Source of the DNA: an uncultured Acidilobus sp. JCHS
Lineage (GTDB): Archaea; Thermoproteota; Thermoprotei_A; Sulfolobales; Acidilobaceae
NCBI GenBank assembly: GCA_000495735.1
Contig: AYMD01000001.1
Coordinates: forward strand, 62,001 to 126,000
Direction: 5' to 3'
Length of the DNA stretch: 64,000 nt
The notes under the pieces are model-generated. The model worked only from the letters and a program-made list of their open reading frames with translations. It did no database searches and was not told the origin of the DNA. Both the position numbers and the translations under genes were made by a program. The first letter of the stretch is position 1; every line of letters begins with the position of its first letter. Below, one piece after another: positions 1-8,585 of this stretch.

Positions 1-425
1 CTAAGGCTATGGCGTGGGACATCCCCGTTCACCCTAAGGTGATGACGGAGGTGGCGAGGGCCATAAAGGGCATGAGACTGCTTGACGCTGAGAAGTACCT
101 AAGGACCGTCATAGAGCTGAAGGAGCCGGTCCCGTTCAGGAGCGCCAGCAAGAAGGTGCCCCACAGGAGGGGACTCGCGGACAGGTGGGGGTGGCCTATC
201 GGCAAGTACCCAGTCAAGGCCGCCAGTTACATGTTAAAGCTGCTCGAGAACGCCGCCAACAACGCTGAGACCAAGAACCTAGACGTTGAGAAGCTTTACA
301 TAGTCCATGTGGGGGTTCACAAGGGCTTGACCCTTAAGAGGCTCTACCCAAGGGCCTTTGGGAGGGCTGACATAATTAGGAAGACCAGGTCGCACGTGGA
401 GGTCGTGGTGGAGGAGAGGGGTTAG
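1..425 (+). CDS. rpl22: Ribosomal protein uL22 (5' truncated by window edge)
   Basis: Large-subunit protein uL22, which binds 23S rRNA and lines the polypeptide exit tunnel. The reading frame stays open to the window edge: codons AAG GCT precede the ATG at 9, and archaeal uL22 normally has about 15-20 more N-terminal residues, so the true start is probably outside the window. The visible part has the conserved RAIKGM segment, the PVKAA helix and the basic tip loop ending in HVEVVVEERG. It is followed two bases later by uS3, the usual archaeal order. Confidence 0.93.
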   Translation, partial: KAMAWDIPVHPKVMTEVARAIKGMRLLDAEKYLRTVIELKEPVPFRSASKKVPHRRGLADRWGWPIGKYPVKAASYMLKLLENAANNAETKNLDVEKLYIVHVGVHKGLTLKRLYPRAFGRADIIRKTRSHVEVVVEERG

Positions 426-427
426 CC

Positions 428-1126
428 TTGTCGAGGATAAAGAATTACTTCCTCAGGCAGGGGCTCGTCAGGGTCAAGCTTGACGAGTATTTAGCGCAGA
501 ACTTCTACACAGCTGGCTACGCGGGCCTCCAGATAGTCCAGAGCGGCCTAGGCACAAGGGTTCACATATTTGCTGAGAGGCCTGCCCTCATCATAGGCAG
601 AAGGGGCGCCACGATAAGGAAGTTGCAGGCGGTGTTCCAGAAGGTCTTCGGGCTTGAGAACGTTCAGATAAGCGTCAGCCAGCCTGACAACATGGAGCTG
701 AATGCGAGGGTCCAGGCCTTCAGGATAGCGAGAGCGCTGGAGATGGGCTACCATTTCAGGAGGGTCGCCATGGCTACTATGAGGAGGATTATGGAGGCGG
801 GGGCCGCAGGGGTAGAGGTGGTTATAAGCGGTAAGCTGACGAGGGAGAGGGCCAGGTTTGAGAAGTATCACATGGGTAAGGTCATAAAGACCGGTCACAC
901 GGTTGACCTTTACACGGATAGAGCTATAGCCCATGCCAGGCTGCCTCTCGGAATAATAGGTGTTGAGGTACTCATAGTAGAGCCCGAGGCCGCAGAGCCT
1001 CACATTAAGGTAAGGCCCAAGGAGGAGGCCGAAGCCGCTGTAAAGGAGCTCGAGGAGATCACCTCCAGCGCCCAGGTAGCGGGTGCCGTGGAGGAGCCAG
1101 TAGGAGGTGAGGCTAAGGGTGCCTAA
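428..1126 (+). CDS. rps3: Ribosomal protein uS3
   Basis: Small-subunit protein uS3, located at the mRNA entry channel. TTG start at 428, two bases after uL22 stops. The N-terminal half is a type II KH domain with the motif ALIIGRRGATIRKL (about residues 53-66). The C-terminal domain contains the conserved GVEVVISGKL segment, followed by an acidic, alanine-rich tail of about 40 residues. The 232-residue length is normal for archaea. The 3' end overlaps the start of uL29, suggesting translational coupling. Confidence 0.95.
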   Translation: MSRIKNYFLRQGLVRVKLDEYLAQNFYTAGYAGLQIVQSGLGTRVHIFAERPALIIGRRGATIRKLQAVFQKVFGLENVQISVSQPDNMELNARVQAFRIARALEMGYHFRRVAMATMRRIMEAGAAGVEVVISGKLTRERARFEKYHMGKVIKTGHTVDLYTDRAIAHARLPLGIIGVEVLIVEPEAAEPHIKVRPKEEAEAAVKELEEITSSAQVAGAVEEPVGGEAKGA

Positions 1127-1355
1127 GCATAAGCTGCGCGCTGACGAGCTCAGGGGTAAGGAAGTAGCTGAGCTCAGGAAGTTATTAGAAGATCAGAGGG
1201 CGGAGCTGGTGACGCTGAGACAGAAGGCAGCGGCAGGAGCTCTTGAGTCGCCCGCGAGGGTAAGGGAGGTTAGAAAGAACATAGCGAGGATATTGACAAT
1301 AATGCGTGAGAAGACAGCTTCTTCTCAGCAGGCCGCTAAGAGTGAAGCCAGTTGA
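1119..1355 (+). CDS. rpl29: Ribosomal protein uL29
   Basis: Small helical large-subunit protein near the exit tunnel. Two in-frame GTG starts exist, at 1107 and 1119. I prefer 1119 because a strong ribosome binding site GGAGGTGA lies at 1103-1110, eight bases upstream. That start gives an 8-base overlap with uS3. The sequence shows the two-helix family pattern (ELRKLLEDQ, then VREVRKNIARILTI). The C-terminus overlaps the TTG start of the RNase P subunit by 4 bases. Confidence 0.9.
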   Translation: MPKHKLRADELRGKEVAELRKLLEDQRAELVTLRQKAAAGALESPARVREVRKNIARILTIMREKTASSQQAAKSEAS

Positions 1356-1633
1356 AGATAGATGAAAGAAATATTGACAGAAGGGTTCTCATAGGGCTTA
1401 GGGCTAGAGTTGTAAGGCACCCTGACCCAACGGTAGAAGGCCTAGAAGGCGTAATCACCTGGGAGACCTCCCGCACAATAACGCTGAGAACGGTTAAGAA
1501 CGGAAGACCAAGGGAGGTCAAGGTCCTCAAGGAGGGCGCACTACTAGCCCTAGAGCTTGATAACGGAAGGAGAGTCTTGCTAGAGGGCTTCAGGGTAATC
1601 AATAGGCCTGAGAGCAGGGCCAGGCGCTCTTGA
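1352..1633 (+). CDS. rnp1: RNase P protein component 1 (Rpp29/Pop4 homologue)
   Basis: Protein subunit of archaeal RNase P, the ribonucleoprotein that matures tRNA 5' ends. The 93-residue product has the Sm-like barrel pattern of Rpp29: LIGLRARVVRHPDP near residues 14-27, GLEGVITWET, and the C-terminal RVLLEGFRVINRPESR. Insertion between uL29 and uS17 is the standard archaeal position of this gene. It starts with TTG inside the uL29 stop codon region. Identification rests on both sequence and context. Confidence 0.92.
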   Translation: MKIDERNIDRRVLIGLRARVVRHPDPTVEGLEGVITWETSRTITLRTVKNGRPREVKVLKEGALLALELDNGRRVLLEGFRVINRPESRARRS

Positions 1634-1649
1634 ACCCTGTTCCGACAGC

Positions 1650-1657
1650 CTTATAAC
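1650..1657 (+). promoter_or_regulatory. TATA box for the uS17-uS8 segment
   Basis: The 64-base gap before uS17 is the only sizeable gap within the ribosomal operon. It holds CTTATAAC about 45 bases before the ATG, suitable for a start of transcription near 1680. This suggests that the distal genes have an internal promoter in addition to read-through. Confidence 0.55.
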
Positions 1658-1697
1658 TCCTTTGGCTAACGAGGGCTGAGGACGCGAGGGGCACTAA

Positions 1698-2042
1698 ATG
1701 CCAGCGCCTAGTAAGGTTAAGGCGCTTCAGATACCTGGCGTGAAGCCGCCTACGACTACTTGTGATGATCCTAACTGTCCTTGGCACGGGAGCCTCAGGG
1801 TCAGGGGGGTTCTGCTGGAGGGAGTGGTTGAGAAGCTGAAGGCGAACAAGACCGCTGTTGTGAGGCATGACTACCTTCACTACGACAGTAAGTACAAGAG
1901 GTATGAGTGGAGGAGGACGCGTAAGCACGTTCACGTCCCGCCTTGCATAAGCGTAAAGGTAGGAGATAAGGTCGTAATCGGCGAGACCAGGCCGCTGTCA
2001 AAGACCGTGAAGTTTGTCCTGCTTGGCAAGGTGGAGGTGTGA
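1698..2042 (+). CDS. rps17: Ribosomal protein uS17
   Basis: Small-subunit primary rRNA-binding protein of the OB-fold class. The archaeal N-terminal extension contains CDDPNCPWHG (about residues 22-31), as in other archaeal uS17. The core follows with RGVLLEGVVEKLKANKTAVV and the KHVHVP and GDKVVIGETRPLS segments. Length 114 is typical. ATG start; it follows the internal promoter. Confidence 0.94.
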   Translation: MPAPSKVKALQIPGVKPPTTTCDDPNCPWHGSLRVRGVLLEGVVEKLKANKTAVVRHDYLHYDSKYKRYEWRRTRKHVHVPPCISVKVGDKVVIGETRPLSKTVKFVLLGKVEV

Positions 2043-2046
2043 AGGA

Positions 2047-2469
2047 ATGGTCAAGAGGCAGAAGTTCTCCGCGGTGTTGTCTCGCTTCGGGGTCAGCACA
2101 GGCGTTCAGGTAGGCAGCTATGTAGACGTTGCGGACAACAGTGGGGCTAAGGAGGCCATGATCGTTGACGTACCTGGCGTCAAGACCAGGGTGAGAAGGC
2201 TTGCCGCAGCGGGCCCAGGGGACCTCGTGATAGTTACCGTCAAGAAGGGCACGCCGCAGATAAGGAAGCAGATAAGCTATGCCGTTGTTATAAGGCAGAA
2301 GAGACCTTACCGCAGGCCTGACGGCAGCTGGGTCTCGTTTGATGACAACGCTGTGGTCCTCATAAACCAGGACGGCACGCCTAAGGGAACTGAAGTAAGG
2401 GGACCCGTGGCAAGGGAGGCTGCCGAGAGGTGGCCGTCTATAGCGAAGTTAGCGACCATAATAATATGA
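2047..2469 (+). CDS. rpl14: Ribosomal protein uL14
   Basis: Large-subunit interface protein. I place the start at ATG 2047, not at the upstream in-frame ATG 2014, which lies inside uS17. GGAGGTG at 2033-2039 is a well-spaced ribosome binding site for 2047. The protein shows VGSYVDVADNSGAKEAMIVDV and the C-terminal GPVAREAAERWPSIAKLA typical of uL14. Length is 140 residues. Confidence 0.94.
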   Translation: MVKRQKFSAVLSRFGVSTGVQVGSYVDVADNSGAKEAMIVDVPGVKTRVRRLAAAGPGDLVIVTVKKGTPQIRKQISYAVVIRQKRPYRRPDGSWVSFDDNAVVLINQDGTPKGTEVRGPVAREAAERWPSIAKLATIII

Positions 2470-2479
2470 GGTGAAGGCC

Positions 2480-2893
2480 TTGGCGAGCCCTAAGCCTAAG
2501 GTCCAGCGGAAGGCCTTTTACAACGCGCCCCTACACCTAAGACATAAGCTGGCCTCAGCGCACTTGAGCAGGGAGCTCAGGGACAAGCTAGGAATTAGGT
2601 CGCTACCGGTCGTGGTCGGGGACAGAGTCATGATAATGAAGGGGGACCATAAGGGTAAGACCGGCAAGGTGGCAGAGGTTGATCTAAAGGGGCTCTGGGT
2701 TAAGGTCGAAGGCATAACTAGGAAGAAGGCCGATGGCACCGAGGTCCTTGTGAAGTTCAGGCCCTGGAATCTCCTAATTCTCGACCTTAACCTGAAGGAC
2801 AAGTGGCGGAGAAGAATAATAGAGCGCCGTGGGGGTAGGGTAGAGGCCCTACAGACCCAGCAACAGGGCGCTCAGCAGGATGGTGGTAAGTAA
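2480..2893 (+). CDS. rpl24: Ribosomal protein uL24
   Basis: Assembly-initiator protein of the large subunit, with a KOW domain. In-frame candidates are GTG 2471 and TTG 2480. The sequence GAGGTGA at 2468-2474 fits as ribosome binding site for TTG 2480, giving the N-terminus MASPKPKVQRK. The KOW motif is VVVGDRVMIMKGDHKGKTGK. A Gln/Gly-rich tail ends the protein. The stop codon overlaps the next ATG by one base. Confidence 0.92.
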   Translation: MASPKPKVQRKAFYNAPLHLRHKLASAHLSRELRDKLGIRSLPVVVGDRVMIMKGDHKGKTGKVAEVDLKGLWVKVEGITRKKADGTEVLVKFRPWNLLILDLNLKDKWRRRIIERRGGRVEALQTQQQGAQQDGGK

Positions 2894-3642
2894 TGGCTAG
2901 GATGGGCGGCTCGAGGCATATGAAGGCCCTTGCAGCGCCTTCGGTTCAGAGGATCCCGAGGAAGGAGAGGCCATGGACGGTCAAACCAAGTCCAGGCCCG
3001 CACCCGTCAGATCGCAGCCTTCCGCTCCTGCTAGTTGTTAGGGACCTCCTAAAGCTCGCTGAGAGCAACAGGGAGGCCAGGAAGATCATAGCACAGGGTG
3101 AGGTGAAGGTTGACGGTAAGTATGTCAGGAATTATAAGTGGCCCGTTGGAATAATGGACGTTGTTGAGGTACCGAAGATAGGGACCTACTACAGGGTTCT
3201 CCCAGATCCCAGAGGGACCCTACGCCTAGTAGAGATACCTAAGGAGGAGGCTAGCTTGAAGTTGGTGAGGGTAGAGGGGGTCACAACGGTCAAGGGCGGT
3301 CACTTCGAGCTTCACCTCAGCGACGGCAGAAACGTCCTGATAAGGGTCGAGGATCCTAAGAAGGGCGGTCAGTTGCCTTACAGACCCCTTGACAGCCTTC
3401 TGCTCTCGATACCAGGCTCACAGGTCAAGGACCATGTGGAGTTCAAGGTAGGCAACCTGGCCTTGGTCGTGTGGGGAAGGAACATGGGAAGGTATGGAAA
3501 GATAGTCTCAGTGACAAGGGGATGGGGTTGGGAGAGGAGCATCGTAGCCTTAGAGGACCCAGCTGGCAATAAGTTCGAGACGTCGCTGAGCTACGTCTAC
3601 GTGGTCGGCAGGAACAGGCCTCTCATAACTGTAACGGGGTGA
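2893..3642 (+). CDS. rps4e: Ribosomal protein eS4
   Basis: Archaeal/eukaryotic small-subunit protein. Domains in order are a basic N-terminus (GGSRHMKALAAP), an S4-type RNA-binding domain around residues 45-95 (AQGEVKVDGKYVRNYKWPVG), a central S4e domain, and a C-terminal KOW-like segment containing GRYGKIVSV. At 249 residues it is slightly longer than many archaeal homologues. Its position between uL24 and uL5 is canonical for archaea. Confidence 0.94.
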   Translation: MARMGGSRHMKALAAPSVQRIPRKERPWTVKPSPGPHPSDRSLPLLLVVRDLLKLAESNREARKIIAQGEVKVDGKYVRNYKWPVGIMDVVEVPKIGTYYRVLPDPRGTLRLVEIPKEEASLKLVRVEGVTTVKGGHFELHLSDGRNVLIRVEDPKKGGQLPYRPLDSLLLSIPGSQVKDHVEFKVGNLALVVWGRNMGRYGKIVSVTRGWGWERSIVALEDPAGNKFETSLSYVYVVGRNRPLITVTG

Positions 3643-3646
3643 GACC

Positions 3647-4207
3647 TTGTCCGTCAGCCTGAGCGAGGAGGTAATCAACAGGGTGTTGAAGGAGTGGGAT
3701 GAGAACCCGATCAGGAGGCCAAGGATAACCAAGGTCACCGTTAACATAGCCCTCGGGCAGGGCGGGGAGAAGCTGGCCAAGGTGCAGGCCCTGCTAGAGC
3801 AGCTGACGGGGCAGAGGCCTGTCATGAGGAAGGCCAAGAAGACCATAAGGGCCTTCGGAATTCACAAAGGGGATAACATAGCTGTGATGGCGACCTTAAG
3901 GAAGGAGAGGGCTATGGAATTCCTAAAGAGGGCCCTTGAGGCGGTAGGCCGCAGGGTAAAGGCCTCCAGCATAGATCGTCACGGTAACGTCTGCTTTGGC
4001 GTACCTGAGTACATTCTGTTGCCAGGCGCCAAGTACGACCCAGAGATAGGCATAGTGGGGATGGACGTGTGTTTGACCGTGGAAAGGCCCGGCTTCAGGG
4101 TCGAGAGGCGTAGGCGTGCCCGCTCAAGAATACCTTTAAGGCACAGGGTCCGCCCGGAGGAAACCATGGTGCTGCTCAACAAGGAGTTCGGGGTCACGAT
4201 AGTGTGA
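3647..4207 (+). CDS. rpl5: Ribosomal protein uL5
   Basis: Large-subunit protein that contacts 5S rRNA in the central protuberance. TTG start four bases after eS4. Family features are [19 protein letters not shown] near residues 25-43, the [13 protein letters not shown] loop, and the C-terminal [20 protein letters not shown]. The length of 186 residues is normal for archaea. Confidence 0.95.
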   Translation: MSVSLSEEVINRVLKEWDENPIRRPRITKVTVNIALGQGGEKLAKVQALLEQLTGQRPVMRKAKKTIRAFGIHKGDNIAVMATLRKERAMEFLKRALEAVGRRVKASSIDRHGNVCFGVPEYILLPGAKYDPEIGIVGMDVCLTVERPGFRVERRRRARSRIPLRHRVRPEETMVLLNKEFGVTIV

Positions 4208-4217
4208 GGTGAGCGAT

Positions 4218-4382
4218 ATGGGTAAGATAAGGCCACCTAAGCCCAAGACTATGGGCCGCGGGGCCCAGAGGTGCCAGAGGTGCGGCACAAGGGACGCAGT
4301 CATACAGAAGTACGGGCTCTACCTCTGTCGCCAGTGCTTCAGGGAGATAGCGGCCGAGCTGGGGTTCACGAAGTACTCGTGA
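4218..4382 (+). CDS. rps14: Ribosomal protein uS14 (zinc-binding, 54 aa)
   Basis: Read directly from the sequence: an ATG at 4218 opens a 54-codon frame ending at TGA 4380-4382. The product begins [19 protein letters not shown] and has two CxxC pairs (CQRC and CRQC), the zinc-ribbon form of uS14 found in archaea. The ribosome binding site GAGGTGAG precedes it at 4207-4214. Its place between uL5 and uS8 is the conserved one. Confidence 0.93.
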   Translation: MGKIRPPKPKTMGRGAQRCQRCGTRDAVIQKYGLYLCRQCFREIAAELGFTKYS

Positions 4383-4392
4383 GGTGATTGGC

Positions 4393-4791
4393 ATGGTTCA
4401 TGACCTGTTGGCGGCGCACCTCTCCGCGATATACAACGCTGAGGTCAGGGGGCATAAGGAGGTCATCCTGATGCCGGCCTCTAAGCTGACCGCTGCAGTT
4501 CTGAGGGTACTTCAGCGCGAGGGCTACATAGGGGACTTTGAATACATAGATGACGGAAGGTGGGGAAAGCTCAGGGTCACCCTGCTGGGCCACATAAACA
4601 AGGTGGGGGCCGTTAAGCCTAGGACGCCAGTGACCTACAGGGAGCTGCTCAAGCTACCTGAGCACCTGAGGGGCTACCTAGCTAGCAGGGACCTGGGCTT
4701 CCTGATACTGTCGACCAGCCAGGGCGTCATGACCCACAAGGAGGCCATTCAGAAGCACCTGGGAGGCGTAGTGATAGCTTACGTCTACTAA
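4393..4791 (+). CDS. rps8: Ribosomal protein uS8
   Basis: Small-subunit protein that binds the central domain of 16S rRNA. Start chosen at ATG 4393 because GAGGTGAT at 4381-4388 is a good ribosome binding site for it; the frame also has an ATG at 4384 that overlaps this site. The C-terminal STSQGVMTHKEAIQKHLGG is the family signature. It is the last ribosomal gene here: the usual next genes (uL6, eL32 and so on) are absent. Confidence 0.94.
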   Translation: MVHDLLAAHLSAIYNAEVRGHKEVILMPASKLTAAVLRVLQREGYIGDFEYIDDGRWGKLRVTLLGHINKVGAVKPRTPVTYRELLKLPEHLRGYLASRDLGFLILSTSQGVMTHKEAIQKHLGGVVIAYVY

Positions 4792-4803
4792 CTCTCACCC
4801 GCA

Positions 4804-4811
4804 TTTTAAAC
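4804..4811 (+). promoter_or_regulatory. TATA box of the PCNA gene
   Basis: TTTTAAAC lies about 35-40 bases before the TTG start of PCNA, at the expected archaeal distance for a short leader. It shows that PCNA can be transcribed independently of the ribosomal operon upstream. Confidence 0.5.
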
Positions 4812-4844
4812 CTCCTCAGATATAAGAGGGCCTGGGGAGCCCGA

Positions 4845-5606
4845 TTGGTATCATTTAGGGCGCTCTACCCTCAGGGCACTAACCTCAAGAGGGTCGCCCA
4901 GGCCATAGCGAAGATAAGCGATGAGGCCACGTTAAAGGCCTCGCAGGAGGGCGCGGTTCTGTGGGCCTTCAGCCCTGACAAGACCGTGCTCGGCTTGTTT
5001 AAGTTCGAGCCCAGCGCCTTTGACGAATACACGGTTGACGGTGATGTAGGCCTTAACTTCAGCGCAAGCGAGCTGTACAAGGTTGCGAGGAGGGCCACGA
5101 GGAACGACGCTGTGATATTACATTATGAGAGCGGCTTCACGGGCCTCTCCGTAGAACTTCAGGACAAGAAGACTTCATTCGGCAGGTCGTTCACGGTGAC
5201 AGCCATGGAGACCTCGGAGGCTGAGATAAGGGAGATCGACCTAAGGCCTACGGCCAGGATAGTTATGACTGCTGACGACCTGGCCGTGCTGATAGCTGAC
5301 GTCAAGACGGTCGGCGACATAGTTGAGCTGATAGCGAGGGAGGACTCCCTCATAGTCAGGTCTTCTGCCGAGGAAAAGGAGTACACGTGGATCATGAAGG
5401 CCGGCTCACCGCTTCAGGAGATAAGCGTTGAGAGCGAGACCAAGGCCTCTTACAGCGCGAAGTCTCTCTTCTCATCACTGAAGCCCATAGTGGGCCTTGC
5501 TGAGAGCATTACAATAGAGTACGCGACGGACTACCCGCTCAAGATCAGTGTTAGCTCATCAGGGCCTGAGCAGATACTTATCTACATAGCTCCTGTGCAG
5601 GGCTAA
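4845..5606 (+). CDS. pcn: DNA polymerase sliding clamp, PCNA paralogue 1
   Basis: Ring-shaped processivity factor for DNA polymerase, FEN1, ligase and others. The 253-residue protein has the two-domain PCNA architecture. Visible features include VLGLFKFEPSAFDEYTVDG in the first domain, an interdomain connector near residues 118-135, and the C-terminal strand EQILIYIAPVQG. TTG start with GGGGAG upstream. A second PCNA lies at 39457-40194; crenarchaea commonly build heterotrimeric clamps from three different subunits, so this is probably one of three. Convergent with top6A. Confidence 0.92.
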   Translation: MVSFRALYPQGTNLKRVAQAIAKISDEATLKASQEGAVLWAFSPDKTVLGLFKFEPSAFDEYTVDGDVGLNFSASELYKVARRATRNDAVILHYESGFTGLSVELQDKKTSFGRSFTVTAMETSEAEIREIDLRPTARIVMTADDLAVLIADVKTVGDIVELIAREDSLIVRSSAEEKEYTWIMKAGSPLQEISVESETKASYSAKSLFSSLKPIVGLAESITIEYATDYPLKISVSSSGPEQILIYIAPVQG

Positions 5607-5610
5607 GAGC

Positions 5611-6774
5611 TCACTCTATCCAGTCGTGCGTCTGAATTTTCTCAGGGAGGTACTGGAACGCCAGGAACCTGAGCCCCTTACTGGCCAGGGCCTCTATCTC
5701 AAGCTTCGCCTTCTTGTCCAGGAACATGTCGATCTCCCTCTTCCAGAGGTTGGTCTGGAACCATGAGTATTTCATGAGCTCCTTTGCCCTCCTTATGTCA
5801 AGCTCCTTCGCCTTAATTATGTAGTTCCTCCTCTCCTCATCAGTCAGGTAGGGCTTCTTACGGCCATGGCCGAAGATGTCGCTCATCGAGACCCCGAGGA
5901 ACTTGGCCTTCGGCGTCGCTAGCCTCTCGCTCTCGTAGCTGAGCTGTATGCTTCCCACCTTGAACACGCTGTATATATACCACCCGTAGGGGTCACTGTC
6001 GGTAAGCACGTACACTGGGAGCCCCAGCTCCTCGTTGAGTCTCCTCACGAACCTCCTCGTGGCCCTGTCAGGCTGCCCTGCGCCTGTGACGAGTATAGAC
6101 TTGTACTTCTGCCAGAAGCCGACCCTGTGGAGCTGCTGGAAGACCGCGTCCTTCTCAACCACTAGGACGAACTCAGCGTCAACGTCCAGGAACTCTATTA
6201 GATCCGGCGTCGACTCTATTGCGTAGGCTCCATGGCCAAGCTTTGACAGGTCTATAACGTCGTTGCCGCTCCTTATCCTCATGTTGCCAACTACCTTGCC
6301 CTTCTCCTTGCTTAGTATCATGAGGTCCTCCCTGAGGAGCCCAAGCATGACCTCAAGGTCCCTCAGGACCGCGTCGCTCTCAGCCTGCTCGTCCCAGGTG
6401 TTCTCCTCGCGATGTCTTCCTTCAAGGTCCCTGTAGACTATTGTATGCTTGCCCCTGTAGTAGAGGTCCCTTATCGTGGGGTACTCGTTTTCGATCAGGG
6501 CCCTGTAGATTATGGAGGCCATGACAAGCGTCTGCATGAACCTCCTGGCTTCGTTCATGTCAAGAAACCTGCGCTCTAGCTTGGAGACGCCAAGCTTCAA
6601 TATGCCCTTTTCAGGGTCAAAGATGGTGTTTGTAAGCGTCCTCTTAGGTATCACAAGCTTCAGCTCCTTGCCGCTTTCAAGGCTCTCTAACAGCTTACTG
6701 AAGGTGCCGTTCATTACATTTATTCCGCGCTTCCTCGCCTCTAGGTCTATCTTGTCCTGGTAGGCCTCAGGCAC
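5611..6774 (-). CDS. top6A: DNA topoisomerase VI subunit A (Spo11-like)
   Basis: Catalytic, DNA-cleaving subunit of type IIB topoisomerase VI (A2B2). Order of features: a CAP-like winged-helix region with the Tyr pair in RDLYYRGKH (Tyr105-Tyr106), one of which forms the covalent bond to DNA; then a Toprim fold with VVEKDAVF (Glu207) and LTDSDPYGWY (Asp259, Asp261), which bind magnesium. GTG start with GAGGTGA just upstream, one base after top6B ends, so the two form an operon. Length 387 is normal. Confidence 0.95.
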   Translation of the reverse strand: MPEAYQDKIDLEARKRGINVMNGTFSKLLESLESGKELKLVIPKRTLTNTIFDPEKGILKLGVSKLERRFLDMNEARRFMQTLVMASIIYRALIENEYPTIRDLYYRGKHTIVYRDLEGRHREENTWDEQAESDAVLRDLEVMLGLLREDLMILSKEKGKVVGNMRIRSGNDVIDLSKLGHGAYAIESTPDLIEFLDVDAEFVLVVEKDAVFQQLHRVGFWQKYKSILVTGAGQPDRATRRFVRRLNEELGLPVYVLTDSDPYGWYIYSVFKVGSIQLSYESERLATPKAKFLGVSMSDIFGHGRKKPYLTDEERRNYIIKAKELDIRRAKELMKYSWFQTNLWKREIDMFLDKKAKLEIEALASKGLRFLAFQYLPEKIQTHDWIE

Positions 6775-6775
6775 C

Positions 6776-8446
6776 TCACCTCACCTCCTCAATTTCGACG
6801 CCCTTGATTATGGCCTCCACGAGGGCCCTAGGGTCTGCCCTCCGGCCGTCTATCTTAGGCATCTCAACCGACGATGAGACGCTGCTTATAAGTAGCTCAC
6901 GGGCCCTGGCCTCCAGCTCCCTGTACTGCTTGTCAAGCTTCTCCGGCGGCAGCGAGAGGATAGCGAGGCTCCTGGCGACCTCAGGTATATACTTCGCTAT
7001 GGTGACAAGCTTCTCCTTGACCATCTCCTCCCTCTGCTTCCTTGATATGTAAAGCCTGAGGCTCCTAGCGACCTCAAGGACAGCGTTCCTTATCTCGGAC
7101 TCGAGCTCAGGTACGTCGCTTATGCTCTCCTTGCCGACCCCCTTGTAGGGCACCTTGGTGCTGGCCACGTGAACAAGCACCGCTAACTGGTAGGGCTCCT
7201 GGACGCCGTATCTAGACCAGTCCACAGAGGTCACTACCTTGTATGAAACGTCCTCCCTCTCCTCATAGAGCAGGGGTATCTTGTTCGCGAACCTCAGAAG
7301 TATGGGCTCCTCCTGGGGCTCTATGGAGCCGCCAAAGGCTATCCCAGCCTCCACTATGAAGGGGTGCCCCTGATAGGCCCTGGCCGGCCTCGTGACGGCC
7401 TTAACCCACTCAGGCTTGAACATCCTTGTCAGGCCTAGCTCTATCAGCTCCTCGCCTATGGGGCTTAGGTAGTCGCTCCTGGGGCCCCTGAAGCCCTTGA
7501 AGGTCCTGAGCTTAGTTACGAACTCCTCGAGCTCTTTAGCCCTGTCCTTGCGGAGGAGGGTCTTTGGGCTCATGTCTGACCTGATGCCAACAGACCTGAG
7601 GAACTCAGTAGCGGTCTTGTCGCCTATGCCCTGGAACTCCTCCTTCAGGAAGTCAAGGAGGTTCTCAGCCTTGGTGCTCTCGAGCATAACCTTCACCTGC
7701 TCCAGGTCAACTCCATGGGGGTGGGGCTTCGCCTCCCTCGGCGGTTTGGGCATCTTCTTGGTGGCTCTCGGGAAGAAGTAGATCTCGTTTTCAGGGGTTA
7801 CGAGCCATATCTCTGCGTAGGGCGCAACGACAGCGGTCCTCCTTATGTACTCTATAATCTTGGGCTTAGCCCTCTGCCAATCGCCCTCAACAAGGGCGCT
7901 GACTACAGTGCCGTGCCATGAGCTCCTCTTGAGAAATTGTCCGTCCTCTGCCACCAGGGGCTCGTTCCTCTTGACGTCGATCCTCACCTTCTGGTAATAG
8001 ACGTACTCGCTGTTCTCCTGGGAGCTCACGACGAACACGGGCCTGCCCGTCGTGGTCTGGGCGTACAAGGTGACGGCCTTCACGCCTAGGCCGTACATGC
8101 CTCTGGTCTGCCTGATGACGTACTTGCTGCTGAAGAGGACCTTGCCGAAGGCCTGAGCCATCACGGTCTTAGGCACGCCTATGCCATTGTCTTCAACCGT
8201 TACCTCGTACCGAGCAGGCCTGTCCTCTGTCTCTGGCTCCACCTCCCTTATGTGTACCTTGATGTCAGGGAGTATCCCGTGGGAGTCCGTGGCGTCAAGT
8301 GCGTTCTCAACAAGCTCCCTCACGGTCTGGTAGAGCGCCCTAGTGGGGTTTGAGAAGCCTGCCAGCTCCTTGTTCTTGGAGAAGAACTCAGCGACGCTGA
8401 TCTCAGTGAATCTCTCCCTGGGCTTGCTCTCCTGCTCCTGCGCCAA
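6776..8446 (-). CDS. top6B: DNA topoisomerase VI subunit B
   Basis: ATPase subunit of topoisomerase VI. The N-terminal GHKL fold shows [11 protein letters not shown] (N box), VEDNGIGVP (G1 box) and [16 protein letters not shown] (G2 box). An H2TH-type segment (about residues 255-310) and a transducer domain follow. TTG start. The 556-residue length is typical of crenarchaeal Top6B. It is transcribed ahead of top6A from the promoter near 8518-8525. Confidence 0.95.
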   Translation of the reverse strand: MAQEQESKPRERFTEISVAEFFSKNKELAGFSNPTRALYQTVRELVENALDATDSHGILPDIKVHIREVEPETEDRPARYEVTVEDNGIGVPKTVMAQAFGKVLFSSKYVIRQTRGMYGLGVKAVTLYAQTTTGRPVFVVSSQENSEYVYYQKVRIDVKRNEPLVAEDGQFLKRSSWHGTVVSALVEGDWQRAKPKIIEYIRRTAVVAPYAEIWLVTPENEIYFFPRATKKMPKPPREAKPHPHGVDLEQVKVMLESTKAENLLDFLKEEFQGIGDKTATEFLRSVGIRSDMSPKTLLRKDRAKELEEFVTKLRTFKGFRGPRSDYLSPIGEELIELGLTRMFKPEWVKAVTRPARAYQGHPFIVEAGIAFGGSIEPQEEPILLRFANKIPLLYEEREDVSYKVVTSVDWSRYGVQEPYQLAVLVHVASTKVPYKGVGKESISDVPELESEIRNAVLEVARSLRLYISRKQREEMVKEKLVTIAKYIPEVARSLAILSLPPEKLDKQYRELEARARELLISSVSSSVEMPKIDGRRADPRALVEAIIKGVEIEEVR

Positions 8447-8517
8447 TGGCCCTCCCCTTTCACCTTACCTCTAGGCCCATAAGAGACCTCAGGCTCTGGT
8501 TAAGAGGAACTGATAAA

Positions 8518-8525
8518 CTTATAAG
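8518..8525 (-). promoter_or_regulatory. TATA box of the top6B-top6A operon
   Basis: CTTATAAG (self-complementary) in the AT-rich gap 8447-8585, about 70 bases before the top6B TTG, would give a leader of roughly 45 bases. An alternative is the adjacent CTTAAAAA on the same strand. The rest of this gap holds no gene that I can see. Confidence 0.45.
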
Positions 8526-8585
8526 CATTTTTAAGGAGTTATGAAGACGGACGCTAACCTATCAACTCTAATATAAATATTAACC

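Noticed and set aside
548-1003. 151-codon minus-strand frame inside uS3
   Set aside because: Antisense to a certain ribosomal gene; no motif or ribosome binding site. A product of GC-rich codon use.
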